A stretch of 64,000 nucleotides of DNA from Tropicibacter alexandrii. Lineage in GTDB: Bacteria > Pseudomonadota > Alphaproteobacteria > Rhodobacterales > Rhodobacteraceae. The stretch's first letter is position 1, and the number at the start of each line of letters is the position of its first letter. This document shows, piece after piece, positions 8,960 through 17,701 of the stretch. The position numbers and the translations under genes are program-made. The stretch is taken from positions 62,001-126,000 of the forward strand of contig NZ_RCTZ02000010.1 in assembly GCF_003667315.2 (NCBI RefSeq), written 5' to 3'. The notes beneath the pieces are model-generated. The model saw only the letters and a program-made list of their open reading frames with translations, made no database searches and was not told the DNA's origin.

Positions 8960-8973
8960 TTGATCTGGATCAA
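8960..8973. promoter_or_regulatory. consensus FnrL-binding site
   Basis: TTGATCTGGATCAA matches the FNR consensus TTGAT-N4-ATCAA at all ten specified positions. It lies in the 205-base divergent region between tldD (start 8946, minus) and ctaC (start 9152, plus). FnrL itself is encoded at the left edge of the window with an E--SR recognition helix. The position, 14 bases before the tldD start codon and 178 bases before ctaC, allows repression of tldD, control of ctaC, or both. Confidence 0.8.
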
Positions 8974-9151
8974 AAAAGCGGCGCTTTGCCGCAAGGTGGG
9001 TTCTTTATTGGTTTGCCAGAATATGGTTTTAAGCACAGTTGAAAGCAATGGGAGGCACGCGCCCGCTCGGACTGTATGCGCAGGGATACAGGGCGAGGGC
9101 GACTTTCCCGTTTGCAGGACATTTTGGAATCGCAACCGATCAGGGTGAGAC

Positions 9152-10033
9152 ATGAAACTCAAGACGATGCTGACGGGCCTCATGGGCGCCTTCATCGCCG
9201 CGCAAGCCAATGCGCAGGAACTTACGATTGTGGGCAAGCCCCATGCCGGCGGTACCGGTTTTCAGCCGGCGGCGACCTCGCTGGCCGAGCGTCTGCAGAA
9301 CCTTGACGGCATCGTGCTGGTCATCATCACGATCATCACCCTGTTCGTCATGGGCCTGATGGCGTGGTGCATCGTGCGCTTCAACCGCAAGGCCAACCCG
9401 ACGCCGTCGTCCTTCACCCACAACACCCCGATCGAGGTGGCGTGGACCATCGGGCCGATCGTCATCCTGCTGTTCATCGGCGCCTATTCGCTGCCCGTCC
9501 TGTTCGAACAGCAGGAAATCCCCGAGGGTGACGTGACCATCAAGGTCACCGGCTACCAGTGGTACTGGGGCTACGAATACACGGGCGAGGATCTGGCCTA
9601 TGACGGCAACATGATCGGCGCGCCCTTCACCGGCGGCGACTATCGCCTGAACGACGAGGTCGTGACCCAGCTCGAAGAGGCCGGTTTCACCCGCGACGAA
9701 TTCCTGCTGGCCACCGACACCGCCGTGGTCGTGCCGACCGGCAAGACCATCGTGATGAACGTCACCGGCGGCGACGTGATCCACTCCTGGACCATCCCGG
9801 CCTTCGGCGTGAAGCAGGACGCCGTCCCGGGCCGCATCGCGCAGCTGTGGTTCGAGGTCGACGAGGGCAAGGAAGGTGTGTATTTCGGCCAGTGTTCCGA
9901 ACTGTGCGGCATTGCCCATGCCTACATGCCGATCACCGTCATCGCGGTCCAGCAGGACACCTATGATGCATGGCTCGCGGCCTCCAAGGACGAGGGCGGC
10001 TATGTGGACGTCCGCAGCGTCCTGACCAACTGA
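9152..10033 (+). CDS. ctaC: cytochrome c oxidase subunit II (aa3-type)
   Basis: CoxB/CtaC carries the binuclear CuA centre that takes electrons from cytochrome c. A signal peptide ([22 protein letters not shown]) is followed by two transmembrane helices (about residues 52-75 and 95-118) and a periplasmic cupredoxin domain. CuA ligands are visible: the His of VIHSW near residue 210, then C248 and C252 in [15 protein letters not shown] with the following His and Met. The aromatic YQWYWGYEY electron-entry patch is present. It is the first gene of ctaC-ctaB-(small protein)-ctaG-ctaE; subunit I (ctaD) is not in the window. Confidence 0.97.
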   Translation: MKLKTMLTGLMGAFIAAQANAQELTIVGKPHAGGTGFQPAATSLAERLQNLDGIVLVIITIITLFVMGLMAWCIVRFNRKANPTPSSFTHNTPIEVAWTIGPIVILLFIGAYSLPVLFEQQEIPEGDVTIKVTGYQWYWGYEYTGEDLAYDGNMIGAPFTGGDYRLNDEVVTQLEEAGFTRDEFLLATDTAVVVPTGKTIVMNVTGGDVIHSWTIPAFGVKQDAVPGRIAQLWFEVDEGKEGVYFGQCSELCGIAHAYMPITVIAVQQDTYDAWLAASKDEGGYVDVRSVLTN

Positions 10034-10056
10034 CCTCGGGCGGTGACGCCCCGTAG

Positions 10057-10075
10057 GCCGGGCCTTTGGCCCGGC
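10057..10075 (+). terminator. GC-rich hairpin between ctaC and ctaB
   Basis: GCCGGGCC (10057-10064) and GGCCCGGC (10068-10075) form an 8-bp perfect stem with a TTT loop. No T-tract follows, so it is more likely an mRNA-stabilising or attenuating hairpin within the cta operon than a full terminator. Confidence 0.45.
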
Positions 10076-10106
10076 TCCCCTCCTCAAGACCCCAAAGGGA
10101 TCCGCA

Positions 10107-11036
10107 ATGAGCGACGCAAGCTTCGACAGCCAAGCCTATGAGAACGAGGCACAGTTCGGCGATTATTTCGCCCTGCTGAAACCCCGTGTCATGACGCTGG
10201 TGGTCTTTACCGCGTTTGTCGGCCTCTTGGCCGCGCCCGTCGCCGTGCATCCCTTCATCGGCTTTTGTGCCGTGCTCTTCATTGCCGTGGGTGGCGGCGC
10301 GTCCGGCGCGCTGAACATGTGGTATGACAGCGATATCGACGCTGTGATGAAGCGCACCGCAAAGCGGCCGATCCCCGCTGGCAAGGTCACCCGGGACGAG
10401 GCGCTGGCCATCGGCCTGACCCTGTCGGTCTTTGCCTGCGTCTTCCTTGGTCTGGCGACCAACTGGCTGGCGGCGGGGCTGCTGGCCTTTACCATCTTCT
10501 TCTACGTCGTGATCTACACCATGTGGCTGAAGCGGATCACGCCCCAGAACATCGTCATCGGCGGCGCGGCGGGCGCCTTCCCCCCGATGATCGGCTGGGC
10601 GGCGGCGACCGGCGACATCTCGACCGCATCGGTGCTGATGTTCTGCCTGACCTTCCTGTGGACGCCCCCGCATTTCTGGGCGCTCGCGCTGTTCGTGCGC
10701 ATGGATTACGACAACGCGACCGTGCCGATGCTGACCGTGACCCATGGCCGCCGCGCCACCCGCGTGCATATCCTCGTCTACACCGTGCTGCTGGCGCTGT
10801 TTGCCATCGGTCTGGGCTTCACCCAGGTCGGCGGGCCGGTCTACCTGACCGTGGCGCTGGTGCTGAACGCGTTGTTCCTGAAAGGTGCCGTGCAGATCTG
10901 GCGCCGGGACGAGGACGCGTCGGAGGCGGACAATTTCAAGGTCGAGAAGAGCTTCTTCAAGCTTTCGCTCCTGTATCTCTTCGCCCACTTTGGCGCGATC
11001 CTGATCGAGGCCGGTCTTGACCGGATGGGCTGGTAA
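10107..11036 (+). CDS. ctaB: protoheme IX farnesyltransferase (heme O synthase)
   Basis: CtaB transfers a farnesyl group to heme B to make heme O, the precursor of the heme A needed by aa3 oxidase. The 309-residue UbiA-family membrane protein has about eight hydrophobic helices and both aspartate-rich motifs: [19 protein letters not shown] (N-x3-D-x3-D) and [10 protein letters not shown]. Its position between ctaC and ctaG is the classical Paracoccus/Rhodobacter arrangement. The next gene starts 2 bases after the stop. Confidence 0.96.
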   Translation: MSDASFDSQAYENEAQFGDYFALLKPRVMTLVVFTAFVGLLAAPVAVHPFIGFCAVLFIAVGGGASGALNMWYDSDIDAVMKRTAKRPIPAGKVTRDEALAIGLTLSVFACVFLGLATNWLAAGLLAFTIFFYVVIYTMWLKRITPQNIVIGGAAGAFPPMIGWAAATGDISTASVLMFCLTFLWTPPHFWALALFVRMDYDNATVPMLTVTHGRRATRVHILVYTVLLALFAIGLGFTQVGGPVYLTVALVLNALFLKGAVQIWRRDEDASEADNFKVEKSFFKLSLLYLFAHFGAILIEAGLDRMGW

Positions 11037-11037
11037 G

Positions 11038-11211
11038 ATGGGTCTGTCCAACGAACATGAAATGCATCGCCGCAGGCGTTCGCGCAATATCGGCGTCGCC
11101 GTGACGCTGGTGGCGTTCGTGGCGCTGGTTCTGGGCCTGACCATGGTCAAGGTCACGCGTGGCGATTTCGAGAAGCGTCCCCCCCAAGCGGAGGTTTCAA
11201 ATGGCAATTGA
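11038..11211 (+). CDS. small single-span membrane protein of the cta operon (CoxF-like)
   Basis: A 57-residue protein beginning [19 protein letters not shown], with one transmembrane helix (about residues 20-40) and a short polar tail. The start directly follows the ctaB stop, and the 3' end overlaps the ctaG start by 11 bases, so translation is probably coupled. A small helical ORF is known at this place in other alphaproteobacterial cta operons and is often annotated CoxF or hypothetical. A role in oxidase assembly is inferred from position only. Confidence 0.75.
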   Translation: MGLSNEHEMHRRRRSRNIGVAVTLVAFVALVLGLTMVKVTRGDFEKRPPQAEVSNGN

Positions 11212-11785
11212 TCCAAAGACCAAAACCGTCGCCCAGACCTTGGGCGTCGTCATGACGATGGGCGCCTTGGCCTGGGCCTCGGTGCCGTTCTACGACTGGT
11301 TCTGCCGTGTCACCGGCTTTGGCGGCGTCACCGGCGTGGCCGAGGCCAGCAGCGGCGATATCCTCGACCAGACCATCAAGGTCGCCTTCGACGCCAATAC
11401 CGAGCGCGGCATGGCGTGGGAATTCAAGCCCATGCAGCTGGAAATGGAGCTGCGCATCGGCGAAGAGGGCCTTGCCTTCTACGAGGCCTACAACCCGACC
11501 GACCGGCCCATCGCCGGTCAGGCATCGTATAACGTCGTGCCCTACGAGGCTGGCGGCTTCTTCGACAAGATCGAGTGCTTCTGCTTTACCGAGCAGGTGC
11601 TGATGCCGGGCGAGCGGGTCGAAATGCCGGTGGCCTTCTTCGTCGACCCCGAGATCGTCAATGATCGCGACGCGAAATACACCAAGAAGATCACGCTCTC
11701 CTACACCTTTTACGAGATCGACCTGCCCGACGATCAGCAGGCCGGTCTTGCAACCGAAACCGACGCACAAGCGTCTGTGAACTAA
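11201..11785 (+). CDS. ctaG: cytochrome c oxidase assembly protein CtaG/Cox11
   Basis: A copper chaperone that delivers CuB to subunit I. The 194-residue protein ([15 protein letters not shown]...) has one N-terminal membrane anchor (about residues 12-30) and a periplasmic immunoglobulin-like domain with the copper-binding CFCFTEQ motif, followed by [15 protein letters not shown]. The start at 11201 has GGAGG upstream and overlaps the preceding small gene; the longer frame from 11159 lacks such support. ctaE follows 19 bases later. Confidence 0.96.
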   Translation: MAIDPKTKTVAQTLGVVMTMGALAWASVPFYDWFCRVTGFGGVTGVAEASSGDILDQTIKVAFDANTERGMAWEFKPMQLEMELRIGEEGLAFYEAYNPTDRPIAGQASYNVVPYEAGGFFDKIECFCFTEQVLMPGERVEMPVAFFVDPEIVNDRDAKYTKKITLSYTFYEIDLPDDQQAGLATETDAQASVN

Positions 11786-11804
11786 CGCCTAACGAGGGAA
11801 CGCC

Positions 11805-12647
11805 ATGGCGCATGCAAAGAACCACGACTATCATATTCTGAACCCCTCTGTCTGGCCCTTCCTGGGCGCGGTCTTCGGCTTCGTCATGCTGTTCGGCGCC
11901 GTTGTCTGGATGGCGGGCGAGGTCACCATCCTGTGGCAGGCAATCACTCTGGGCGGCCCTTGGCTGTTCCTGATCGGCTTTGTCGGCGTACTCTACACTA
12001 TGTTCGGCTGGTGGTCGGAAACCATCGCCGAGAACCAGGTGGGTGACCACACGCCGGTCGTTCTGATCGGCCTGCGCTACGGCTTCATCCTGTTCATCAT
12101 GTCCGAGGTGATGTTCTTCTTCGCGTGGTTCTGGTCGTTCTTCAAGCACGCCATGTACCCCATGGGCCCGCAGAGCCCGGCGATCGACGGGCAGTTTGCC
12201 GCCGGGGTCGAGCTGTTCGACCCGTGGCACCTGCCGCTGATCAACACGCTAATCCTGCTGTGCTCGGGCGCGGCGGCCACTTGGGCGCACCATGCGCTGG
12301 TGCATGAGAACAACCGCAAGGACATCAAGTCCGGCCTGACCATCGCGATCCTGCTGGGCCTGATCTTCACCGTGTTTCAGGCGTATGAATACAGCCACGC
12401 GGCCTTCGGCTTCTCGGGCAACATCTATGGCGCGAACTTCTTCATGGCGACCGGCTTTCACGGGGCGCACGTGATCATCGGGACGATCTTCCTGTTCATC
12501 TGCCTGCTGCGTACCCTGCGCGGCCACTTCACCCCGGAAAACCATCTCGGGTTCGAGGCGGCGGCTTGGTACTGGCACTTCGTGGACGTGGTCTGGCTGT
12601 TCCTGTTCGCCGCCGTGTATGTCTGGGGCAACTCGATGGCTGGCTGA
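11805..12647 (+). CDS. ctaE: cytochrome c oxidase subunit III (aa3-type)
   Basis: CoxC/CtaE, 280 residues with seven predicted transmembrane helices. It begins [21 protein letters not shown]. Family motifs include [26 protein letters not shown] and [12 protein letters not shown], ending [21 protein letters not shown]. Subunit III stabilises the oxidase and its proton uptake. It is the last structural gene before a palindrome (12654-12679) and a terminator (12725-12753). GAGGG lies 4-8 bases before the start. Confidence 0.97.
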   Translation: MAHAKNHDYHILNPSVWPFLGAVFGFVMLFGAVVWMAGEVTILWQAITLGGPWLFLIGFVGVLYTMFGWWSETIAENQVGDHTPVVLIGLRYGFILFIMSEVMFFFAWFWSFFKHAMYPMGPQSPAIDGQFAAGVELFDPWHLPLINTLILLCSGAAATWAHHALVHENNRKDIKSGLTIAILLGLIFTVFQAYEYSHAAFGFSGNIYGANFFMATGFHGAHVIIGTIFLFICLLRTLRGHFTPENHLGFEAAAWYWHFVDVVWLFLFAAVYVWGNSMAG

Positions 12648-12653
12648 ATTCGG

Positions 12654-12679
12654 GTAGGATGGGTGATCACCCATCCTAC
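12654..12679. repeat. perfect 26-bp palindrome downstream of ctaE
   Basis: The arm GTAGGATGGGTGA is followed directly by its exact reverse complement. It lies 6 bases after the ctaE stop and upstream of a separate strong terminator. Palindromes with this GTAGG..CCTAC layout resemble dispersed REP-like intergenic repeats of Rhodobacteraceae (from memory, not checked). Confidence 0.85.
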
Positions 12680-12724
12680 TTGCCGCAGATCGGGTGTTGC
12701 ACCTGACAGGCCATAAGGTAAACC

Positions 12725-12753
12725 AAGGCGCGCCCTGCCCGGGCGCGCCTTTT
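12725..12753 (+). terminator. rho-independent terminator of the cta operon
   Basis: AAGGCGCGCCC (12725-12735) pairs perfectly with GGGCGCGCCTT (12741-12751) around a 5-base loop; the 3' arm ends in TTTT. It ends only 2 bases before an ATG at 12756, which bears on the choice of the surf1 start. Confidence 0.85.
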
Positions 12754-12770
12754 CCATGACCGGAGTCGCC

Positions 12771-13445
12771 TTGAAACGTTTGCTTGCCCCCATCGTGATC
12801 GGACTGCTCGGCGCCGCGATCCTCGTGGCGCTCGGGGTCTGGCAGGTGCAACGACTGCACTGGAAAGAAGCGATTCTCGCCGAGATCGACGCCACCATCG
12901 CGGGCGAGGCCCAACCCTTGCCCCGGCTGATCTCTCCCGCCGACCAACGCTATATGCCGGTCGAGTTGGAGGGCCGCTTTGGCGATGGCGCGCTGTACGT
13001 GCTGGTCTCGACCCAAGGCGACGGCCCGGGCTGGCGCGTGATATCGGATTTCACGACCGAGGACGGTCGCCGCGTGCTCGTCGACCGGGGGTTCACCCCG
13101 GTTGCCCAGAAGGACGCGACCCGCCCGGAGGCGCAGGCCGCCATCACCGGCAACCTGCACTGGCCCGATGACCGCACCAGCGCGACGCCCGCGAATGACC
13201 CGGCTGGCAATATCTGGTACGCCCGCGACATCGCGGACATGGCGGACCGGCTCGACACCGAACCGCTGCTCGTCGTGGCTCGTGCCATCGACCCGGCCGA
13301 TCCCGGCATCCGGCCCATGCCGGTCGACAGTTCGGGCATCCGCAACGATCACCTGCAATATGCCGGAACGTGGTTCTCGCTCGCCGCGGCCTGGCTTCTC
13401 ATGACCGGCGTCTGGATCAGGCACCGGCTGCAAGGCAAGGACTGA
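12771..13445 (+). CDS. surf1: SURF1-family cytochrome oxidase assembly protein
   Basis: SURF1 proteins bind heme A and help insert it into aa3 oxidase. The protein has an N-terminal transmembrane helix (LLAPIVIGLLGAAILVALG) followed by VWQVQRLHWKEAIL and a periplasmic domain. A second helix near the C-terminus (FSLAAAWLLMTGVWI) is followed by a basic tail, giving the normal 225-230 residue length. I chose TTG at 12771 because GGAG stands 5 bases upstream. The in-frame ATG at 12756 abuts the T-tract of the cta terminator and has no ribosome-binding site. thrC follows 4 bases after the stop. Confidence 0.9.
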   Translation: MKRLLAPIVIGLLGAAILVALGVWQVQRLHWKEAILAEIDATIAGEAQPLPRLISPADQRYMPVELEGRFGDGALYVLVSTQGDGPGWRVISDFTTEDGRRVLVDRGFTPVAQKDATRPEAQAAITGNLHWPDDRTSATPANDPAGNIWYARDIADMADRLDTEPLLVVARAIDPADPGIRPMPVDSSGIRNDHLQYAGTWFSLAAAWLLMTGVWIRHRLQGKD

Positions 13446-13449
13446 CCCC

Positions 13450-14838
13450 ATGCGCTACATCTCTACCCGCGGGCAGGCCCCTGCCCTGACATTCGAAGAG
13501 GCGATGCTGTCCGGCCTCGCCCGCGATGGCGGGCTTTACGTGCCCGAGACCGTGCCGACCATGTCCCACGACGAGATCCGCGCACTGAACGGCCTCAGCT
13601 ACGAGGACATCGCCTTTCGCGTCATGCGACCCTTCGTCGGCGACGGCTTCACCGACGAGGTGTTCGCCGACCTGATCGCCAAGGCCTATGCCGGGTTCGG
13701 CCACGGCGCGCGCGCCCCTCTGGTGCAGCTGGCCCCCAACCACTTCCTGCTGGAGCTGTTCCACGGGCCGACGCTGGCCTTCAAGGACTTCGCCATGCAG
13801 CTAATCGGACAGCTGTTCCAAGAGGCTTTGGAGCGGCGGGGCGAGCGTGTGACCATCGTCGGCGCGACCTCGGGCGATACCGGGTCGGCGGCCATCGAGG
13901 CTTTCAAGGGGCTCGACAATGTCGACGTCTTCATCCTGTTCCCGCATGGCCGCGTCTCCGAGGTGCAGCGCCGCCAGATGACCACGCCGTCCGAGGCAAA
14001 CGTCCACGCGCTGGCGCTGGACGGTCATTTCGACGACTGCCAAGCGCGGCTCAAGGACATGTTCAACCATTTCGAGTTCCGCGATACGGTGCGCCTCGCC
14101 GGTGTGAACTCGATCAACTGGGCGCGCGTGCTGGCGCAGGTGGTCTATTATTTCTCCTCCGCCATGTCGCTCGGCGCACCGGACCGCAAGGTCAGCTTCA
14201 CCGTGCCCACCGGCAATTTCGGTGACATCTTCGCGGGCTACATCGCGAAAAAGATGGGCCTGCCCATCGACCGGCTGATCGTGGCCACCAACCAGAACGA
14301 CATCCTGCACCGCTGCCTGAGCGGCGGCGACTATCACACCTCCGAGGTTCATCCCTCGATCAGCCCCTCGATGGATATTCAGGTCTCGTCCAATTTCGAG
14401 CGCGCCCTGTTCGACGCCTACAACCGCGACGGTGGTGCCGTGGCGCAGTTGATGGACGAACTCAAGGCCGGGGGGTTCAGCGTCTCCCAGGGGGCGCTTC
14501 AGGCCCTGCGCGAACATTTCGACAGCGGCCGCGTGTCCGAGGACGAAACCCTTGCCACGATCCGGCAGGCCCAGACCACCATGGGCGAGCTGCTGTGCCC
14601 GCATTCCGCCGTGGGCGTGCGCGTCGCCGAGGACATGCGCGACCCGGCCACCCCTATGATCACGCTGGCCACCGCCCATCCGGCGAAATTCCCCGACGCG
14701 GTGGAAAAGGCGAGCCACATTCGCCCACCTCTTCCCAATCGCATGGCAGACCTGTATGAGCGCCCGGAACGGGTGACGCGGGTCCCGAACGACCTCACCC
14801 AACTCGAAGCCCTCATTCAGGAGCGCATCAACACGTGA
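13450..14838 (+). CDS. thrC: threonine synthase
   Basis: A PLP enzyme converting O-phosphohomoserine to threonine. The 462-residue protein belongs to the longer bacterial/fungal class: it begins MRYISTRGQAPALTFEEAMLSGLARDGGLYVPE, carries the PLP lysine K112 in LAFKDFAMQL, and has GATSGDTGSAA and SFTVPTGNFGDIFAGY. Homoserine dehydrogenase, two steps earlier in the pathway, is encoded separately at 47504-48790. Its stop overlaps the GTG start of the M16 protease gene. Confidence 0.97.
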   Translation: MRYISTRGQAPALTFEEAMLSGLARDGGLYVPETVPTMSHDEIRALNGLSYEDIAFRVMRPFVGDGFTDEVFADLIAKAYAGFGHGARAPLVQLAPNHFLLELFHGPTLAFKDFAMQLIGQLFQEALERRGERVTIVGATSGDTGSAAIEAFKGLDNVDVFILFPHGRVSEVQRRQMTTPSEANVHALALDGHFDDCQARLKDMFNHFEFRDTVRLAGVNSINWARVLAQVVYYFSSAMSLGAPDRKVSFTVPTGNFGDIFAGYIAKKMGLPIDRLIVATNQNDILHRCLSGGDYHTSEVHPSISPSMDIQVSSNFERALFDAYNRDGGAVAQLMDELKAGGFSVSQGALQALREHFDSGRVSEDETLATIRQAQTTMGELLCPHSAVGVRVAEDMRDPATPMITLATAHPAKFPDAVEKASHIRPPLPNRMADLYERPERVTRVPNDLTQLEALIQERINT

Positions 14839-16097
14839 CCGTCCAATTCACCACCCTCTCCAATGGCCTTCGCATCGTCTCCGAGCGCATGCCCGGCCTG
14901 CAATCCGCTGCCCTCGGCCTTTGGGTCGGGGCCGGTGGCCGCCATGAGCGGCTGGAACAGAACGGGGTGGCGCATTTCCTCGAACACATGGCGTTCAAGG
15001 GGACCAAGACGCGCAGCGCCTTGCAGATCGCCGAGGAAATCGAGGATGTGGGCGGCTATATCAACGCCTACACCTCGCGCGAGGTGACCGCCTATTACGC
15101 CCGCGTGCTGGAGGCGGATACCGCCCTTGCGCTGGACGTGATCGCCGACATCCTGCGCAATCCGGTCTTCGACCAGAAGGAAATCGAGACCGAGCGTCAC
15201 GTGATCCTGCAGGAAATCGGTCAGGCGCATGACACGCCGGATGATGTGATCTTCGACTGGTTGCAGGAAAAGGCCTACCCGGATCAGGCCATCGGCCGCA
15301 CGATCCTTGGCGAAAGCGCGCGGGTGAAAACCTTTGGCCGCGACGATCTGTATACCTTCATCGAAGAACATTACGGCCCCGACCAGTTGATCCTGTCGGC
15401 GGCGGGTGCCGTGGATCACGATACGCTGGTTGCGCAAGCCGAAGGCCTGTTCGGCGACATGACACCGCGCGGGTCGACCGAACCGGACGCAGCCCGCTTT
15501 CACGGCGGCGAGGCACGCCGGGTCAAGGATCTCGAACAAGCGCATTTCGCACTGGCCTTTGAATCGCCCGGCTATCGCGACCCCGGTTTCTACACCGCAC
15601 AGATCTATTCGATGGCACTTGGCGGCGGCATGTCCTCGCGCCTGTTCCAGAAGGTCCGCGAGGAACGCGGATTGTGCTACACGATCTTCGCCCAGAACGG
15701 CGCCTATGCCGATACCGGCATGACGACGATCTATGCTGGCACCAGCGGCGAGGAACTGCCGGAACTCGCCCGGATCACCATCGACGAGATGAAGCGCGCC
15801 GCCCAAGACATGTCACAGGCCGAAGTCGACCGCGCCCGCGCCCAGATGAAGGCCGGGCTGCTCATGGGGCTCGAAAGCCCGTCCTCGCGGGCAGAGCGCA
15901 TGGCGCGCATGGTGCAGATCTGGGGCAAGGTGCCGCCGATCGAGGACACCGTGGCCAAGATCGATGCCGTCACCCTTGAAGGGGTCCAGCGTTTCGCCGC
16001 GCAACAGGCGCACGAAGCCGCACCGGCGCTGGCGCTCTACGGCCCGGTCGAGACCGCGCCCAACCTCGACCAGTTGCAGGCACAGCGGGCGGCGTGA
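14835..16097 (+). CDS. M16-family zinc peptidase (processing-protease-like)
   Basis: An insulinase/pitrilysin-family protease of 420 residues, similar to mitochondrial processing peptidase beta. The inverted zinc motif H47-F-L-E50-H51 lies in HFLEHMAFKGT, with the downstream glutamate in the E-x6-E region (ETERHVILQEIGQ). The C-terminal half has the glycine-rich LGGGMSSRLFQKVREERGLCY typical of the family. GTG start at 14835 overlaps the thrC stop (GTGA). thrC-M16-GNAT is a common order in Rhodobacteraceae. The substrate is unknown; no signal peptide is seen. Confidence 0.93.
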   Translation: MTVQFTTLSNGLRIVSERMPGLQSAALGLWVGAGGRHERLEQNGVAHFLEHMAFKGTKTRSALQIAEEIEDVGGYINAYTSREVTAYYARVLEADTALALDVIADILRNPVFDQKEIETERHVILQEIGQAHDTPDDVIFDWLQEKAYPDQAIGRTILGESARVKTFGRDDLYTFIEEHYGPDQLILSAAGAVDHDTLVAQAEGLFGDMTPRGSTEPDAARFHGGEARRVKDLEQAHFALAFESPGYRDPGFYTAQIYSMALGGGMSSRLFQKVREERGLCYTIFAQNGAYADTGMTTIYAGTSGEELPELARITIDEMKRAAQDMSQAEVDRARAQMKAGLLMGLESPSSRAERMARMVQIWGKVPPIEDTVAKIDAVTLEGVQRFAAQQAHEAAPALALYGPVETAPNLDQLQAQRAA

Positions 16098-16681
16098 TGC
16101 TGGGGTTGCGGCGCAAGCTCAGGCTTGAGACAGAGCGCCTGACGCTCCGCCCCCCCGTGCATTCGGACTACACGCCGTGGGCGGCGCTGCGCCGCGACAG
16201 CCGCGACTTCCTGACCCCATGGGAACCCACTTGGTCCGCCGATCACCTGTCGCGCAAGGGGTTTACCAACCGCGTCTACTGGGCGTCGCGCTCGATCAAT
16301 TCCGGCACGGCGATGCCGCTGTTCCTGATCCGGCGCGAGGATCAGGCGCTGGTGGGTGCGATCACGCTGGACAATATCCGCCGCGGCCCGGCTCAGGCCG
16401 GCACGGTGGGCTACTGGACGGGCGAGCCCTTTGCCCGGCACGGCTACATGTCCGAGGCGATTGCCGCCATCGTCCATCACAGCTTTGAAAAGCTGGGCCT
16501 CAGCCGGATCGAGGCCGCCTGCCTGCCGGAAAACGTCGCCTCGCGCGGGTTGCTGGAACGGTCGGGTTTCAAATACGAGGGCGTCGCGCAAAGCTATCTG
16601 CAGATCAACGGGCGCTGGCGGACGCATGTTTTATATGCAGCCTTGCGCATCGACCGGCGCGGCAGGACCTCGGTGGGCTGA
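16097..16681 (+). CDS. GNAT acetyltransferase, RimJ type
   Basis: About 194 residues of the GNAT fold: LETERLTLRPPVHSDYTPWAALR at the N-terminus, then the acetyl-CoA-binding region GYWTGEPFARHGYMSEAIAAIV, and LGLSRIEAACLPENVASRGLLERSGFKYEG. This pattern matches RimJ-like N-terminal acetyltransferases that modify ribosomal protein alanine residues. The ATG at 16097 overlaps the M16 stop codon; a GTG one codon upstream is possible. The substrate is inferred from family resemblance only. Confidence 0.88.
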   Translation: MLGLRRKLRLETERLTLRPPVHSDYTPWAALRRDSRDFLTPWEPTWSADHLSRKGFTNRVYWASRSINSGTAMPLFLIRREDQALVGAITLDNIRRGPAQAGTVGYWTGEPFARHGYMSEAIAAIVHHSFEKLGLSRIEAACLPENVASRGLLERSGFKYEGVAQSYLQINGRWRTHVLYAALRIDRRGRTSVG

Positions 16682-16747
16682 CCTCACGGGCTTGCGAGTT
16701 GGGCGGGCGCGAATCTGCGCTATCCTCCCCTCAAAAGGGAGAGGTCC

Positions 16748-17581
16748 ATGATCCGACTTGCCGCCGCCGTGTTGATGTTCGCCACCGCCGCCGCCCAGAC
16801 CCACGCGCAAGAGCAACGCCGCCCCAGCCATTGCATCGCCATCGCCGATGCGGCGCCGGGGCTGGAATATGTGCACAAGGCCAGTTGGCAGGCACCGATC
16901 CCCGACTATTCCGTCCGCATCCACTACATCGCGCACGCGGCCTTTCTGATAAAGACCCGCGGTGGGCTTGAGGCCGTCACGGATTTCAACGGCTATATCG
17001 GCAACACGACGCTGATCCCCGACATCGTCACCATGAACCACGCCCATGACACCCATTGGACCAATGCCATCGACCCGGCCATCCCGCATGTGCTGCGCGG
17101 CTGGGGCGAGGAATTCGGCGCAGGCATCGACCACTATCTCGACCTTGGCGAGATGCTGGTGCGCAATGTCTCGACCGATATCCGCTCGGGCATGGGGACC
17201 GAACCCGAGGGCAACTCGATCTTCGTCTTCGAGGTCGAGGGCCTGTGCATCGGCCATCTGGGCCACCTCCACCACGAACCCACGCCCCAGCAATACGCGG
17301 CGCTTGGCCGGATCGACGTGTTGATGGTGCCGGTCGATGGCGGCATGACGATCCCGCTCGACACCGTCATCACCATCGTCAACCGGCTGAAATCCTCGGT
17401 CGTGATCCCGATGCACTGGTTCTCGGGCTTTGCCCTCGAACGCTTCCTAGATGGCGTCTCGGGCGATTTCGCCATCGACCGCCGCGATGCACCCTCCATC
17501 GACGTCTCGCTGCGCGACCTGCCCTCGCGCCCCACCGTCGTGGTGCTGCAACCGGAATGGCTACGCGACGAAACGCCCTGA
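16748..17581 (+). CDS. exported MBL-fold metallo-hydrolase (UlaG-like)
   Basis: A 277-residue protein with a probable signal peptide (MIRLAAAVLMFATAAAQTHAQ) and a metallo-beta-lactamase-like fold: IHYIAHAAFLIKT, VTDFNGYIG, IGHLGHLHHEP, VDVLMVPVDGG-type and VIPMHWF segments. The first metal motif reads HAHDTH rather than the canonical HxHxDH, so the aspartate is displaced by one position. The family hydrolyses lactones, phosphodiesters or similar bonds; no substrate can be assigned. It is monocistronic, and the downstream region carries a dispersed intergenic hairpin element. Confidence 0.8.
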   Translation: MIRLAAAVLMFATAAAQTHAQEQRRPSHCIAIADAAPGLEYVHKASWQAPIPDYSVRIHYIAHAAFLIKTRGGLEAVTDFNGYIGNTTLIPDIVTMNHAHDTHWTNAIDPAIPHVLRGWGEEFGAGIDHYLDLGEMLVRNVSTDIRSGMGTEPEGNSIFVFEVEGLCIGHLGHLHHEPTPQQYAALGRIDVLMVPVDGGMTIPLDTVITIVNRLKSSVVIPMHWFSGFALERFLDGVSGDFAIDRRDAPSIDVSLRDLPSRPTVVVLQPEWLRDETP

Positions 17582-17582
17582 C

Positions 17583-17633
17583 CTTCTTTGGTCCCCAAAT
17601 ACCTCGGGGAGCGCGAGGGGCAGCGCCCCTCGC
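17583..17633 (+). repeat. dispersed intergenic hairpin element, copy 1
   Basis: Begins CTTCTTTGGTCCCCAAATAC, continues CTCGGGGAG, then a 9-bp hairpin GCGAGGGGC-AGC-GCCCCTCGC (17613-17633). It starts 2 bases after the preceding stop codon. Similar sequences occur at 46286-46374 and, inverted, at 61932-61989. Confidence 0.65.
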
Positions 17634-17701
17634 ACCCGCCCTCGAAACAAGCGCTACCCCTCCGCGTCGCGCGCCGCTAAAACGCGCGCAGGAGGACCGA
17701 C

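Noticed and set aside
7138-9042. 634-codon open frame on the plus strand opposite dprA and tldD
   Set aside because: It spans two clearly identified genes and the gap between them on the other strand; arginine/histidine/glutamine-rich shadow composition.
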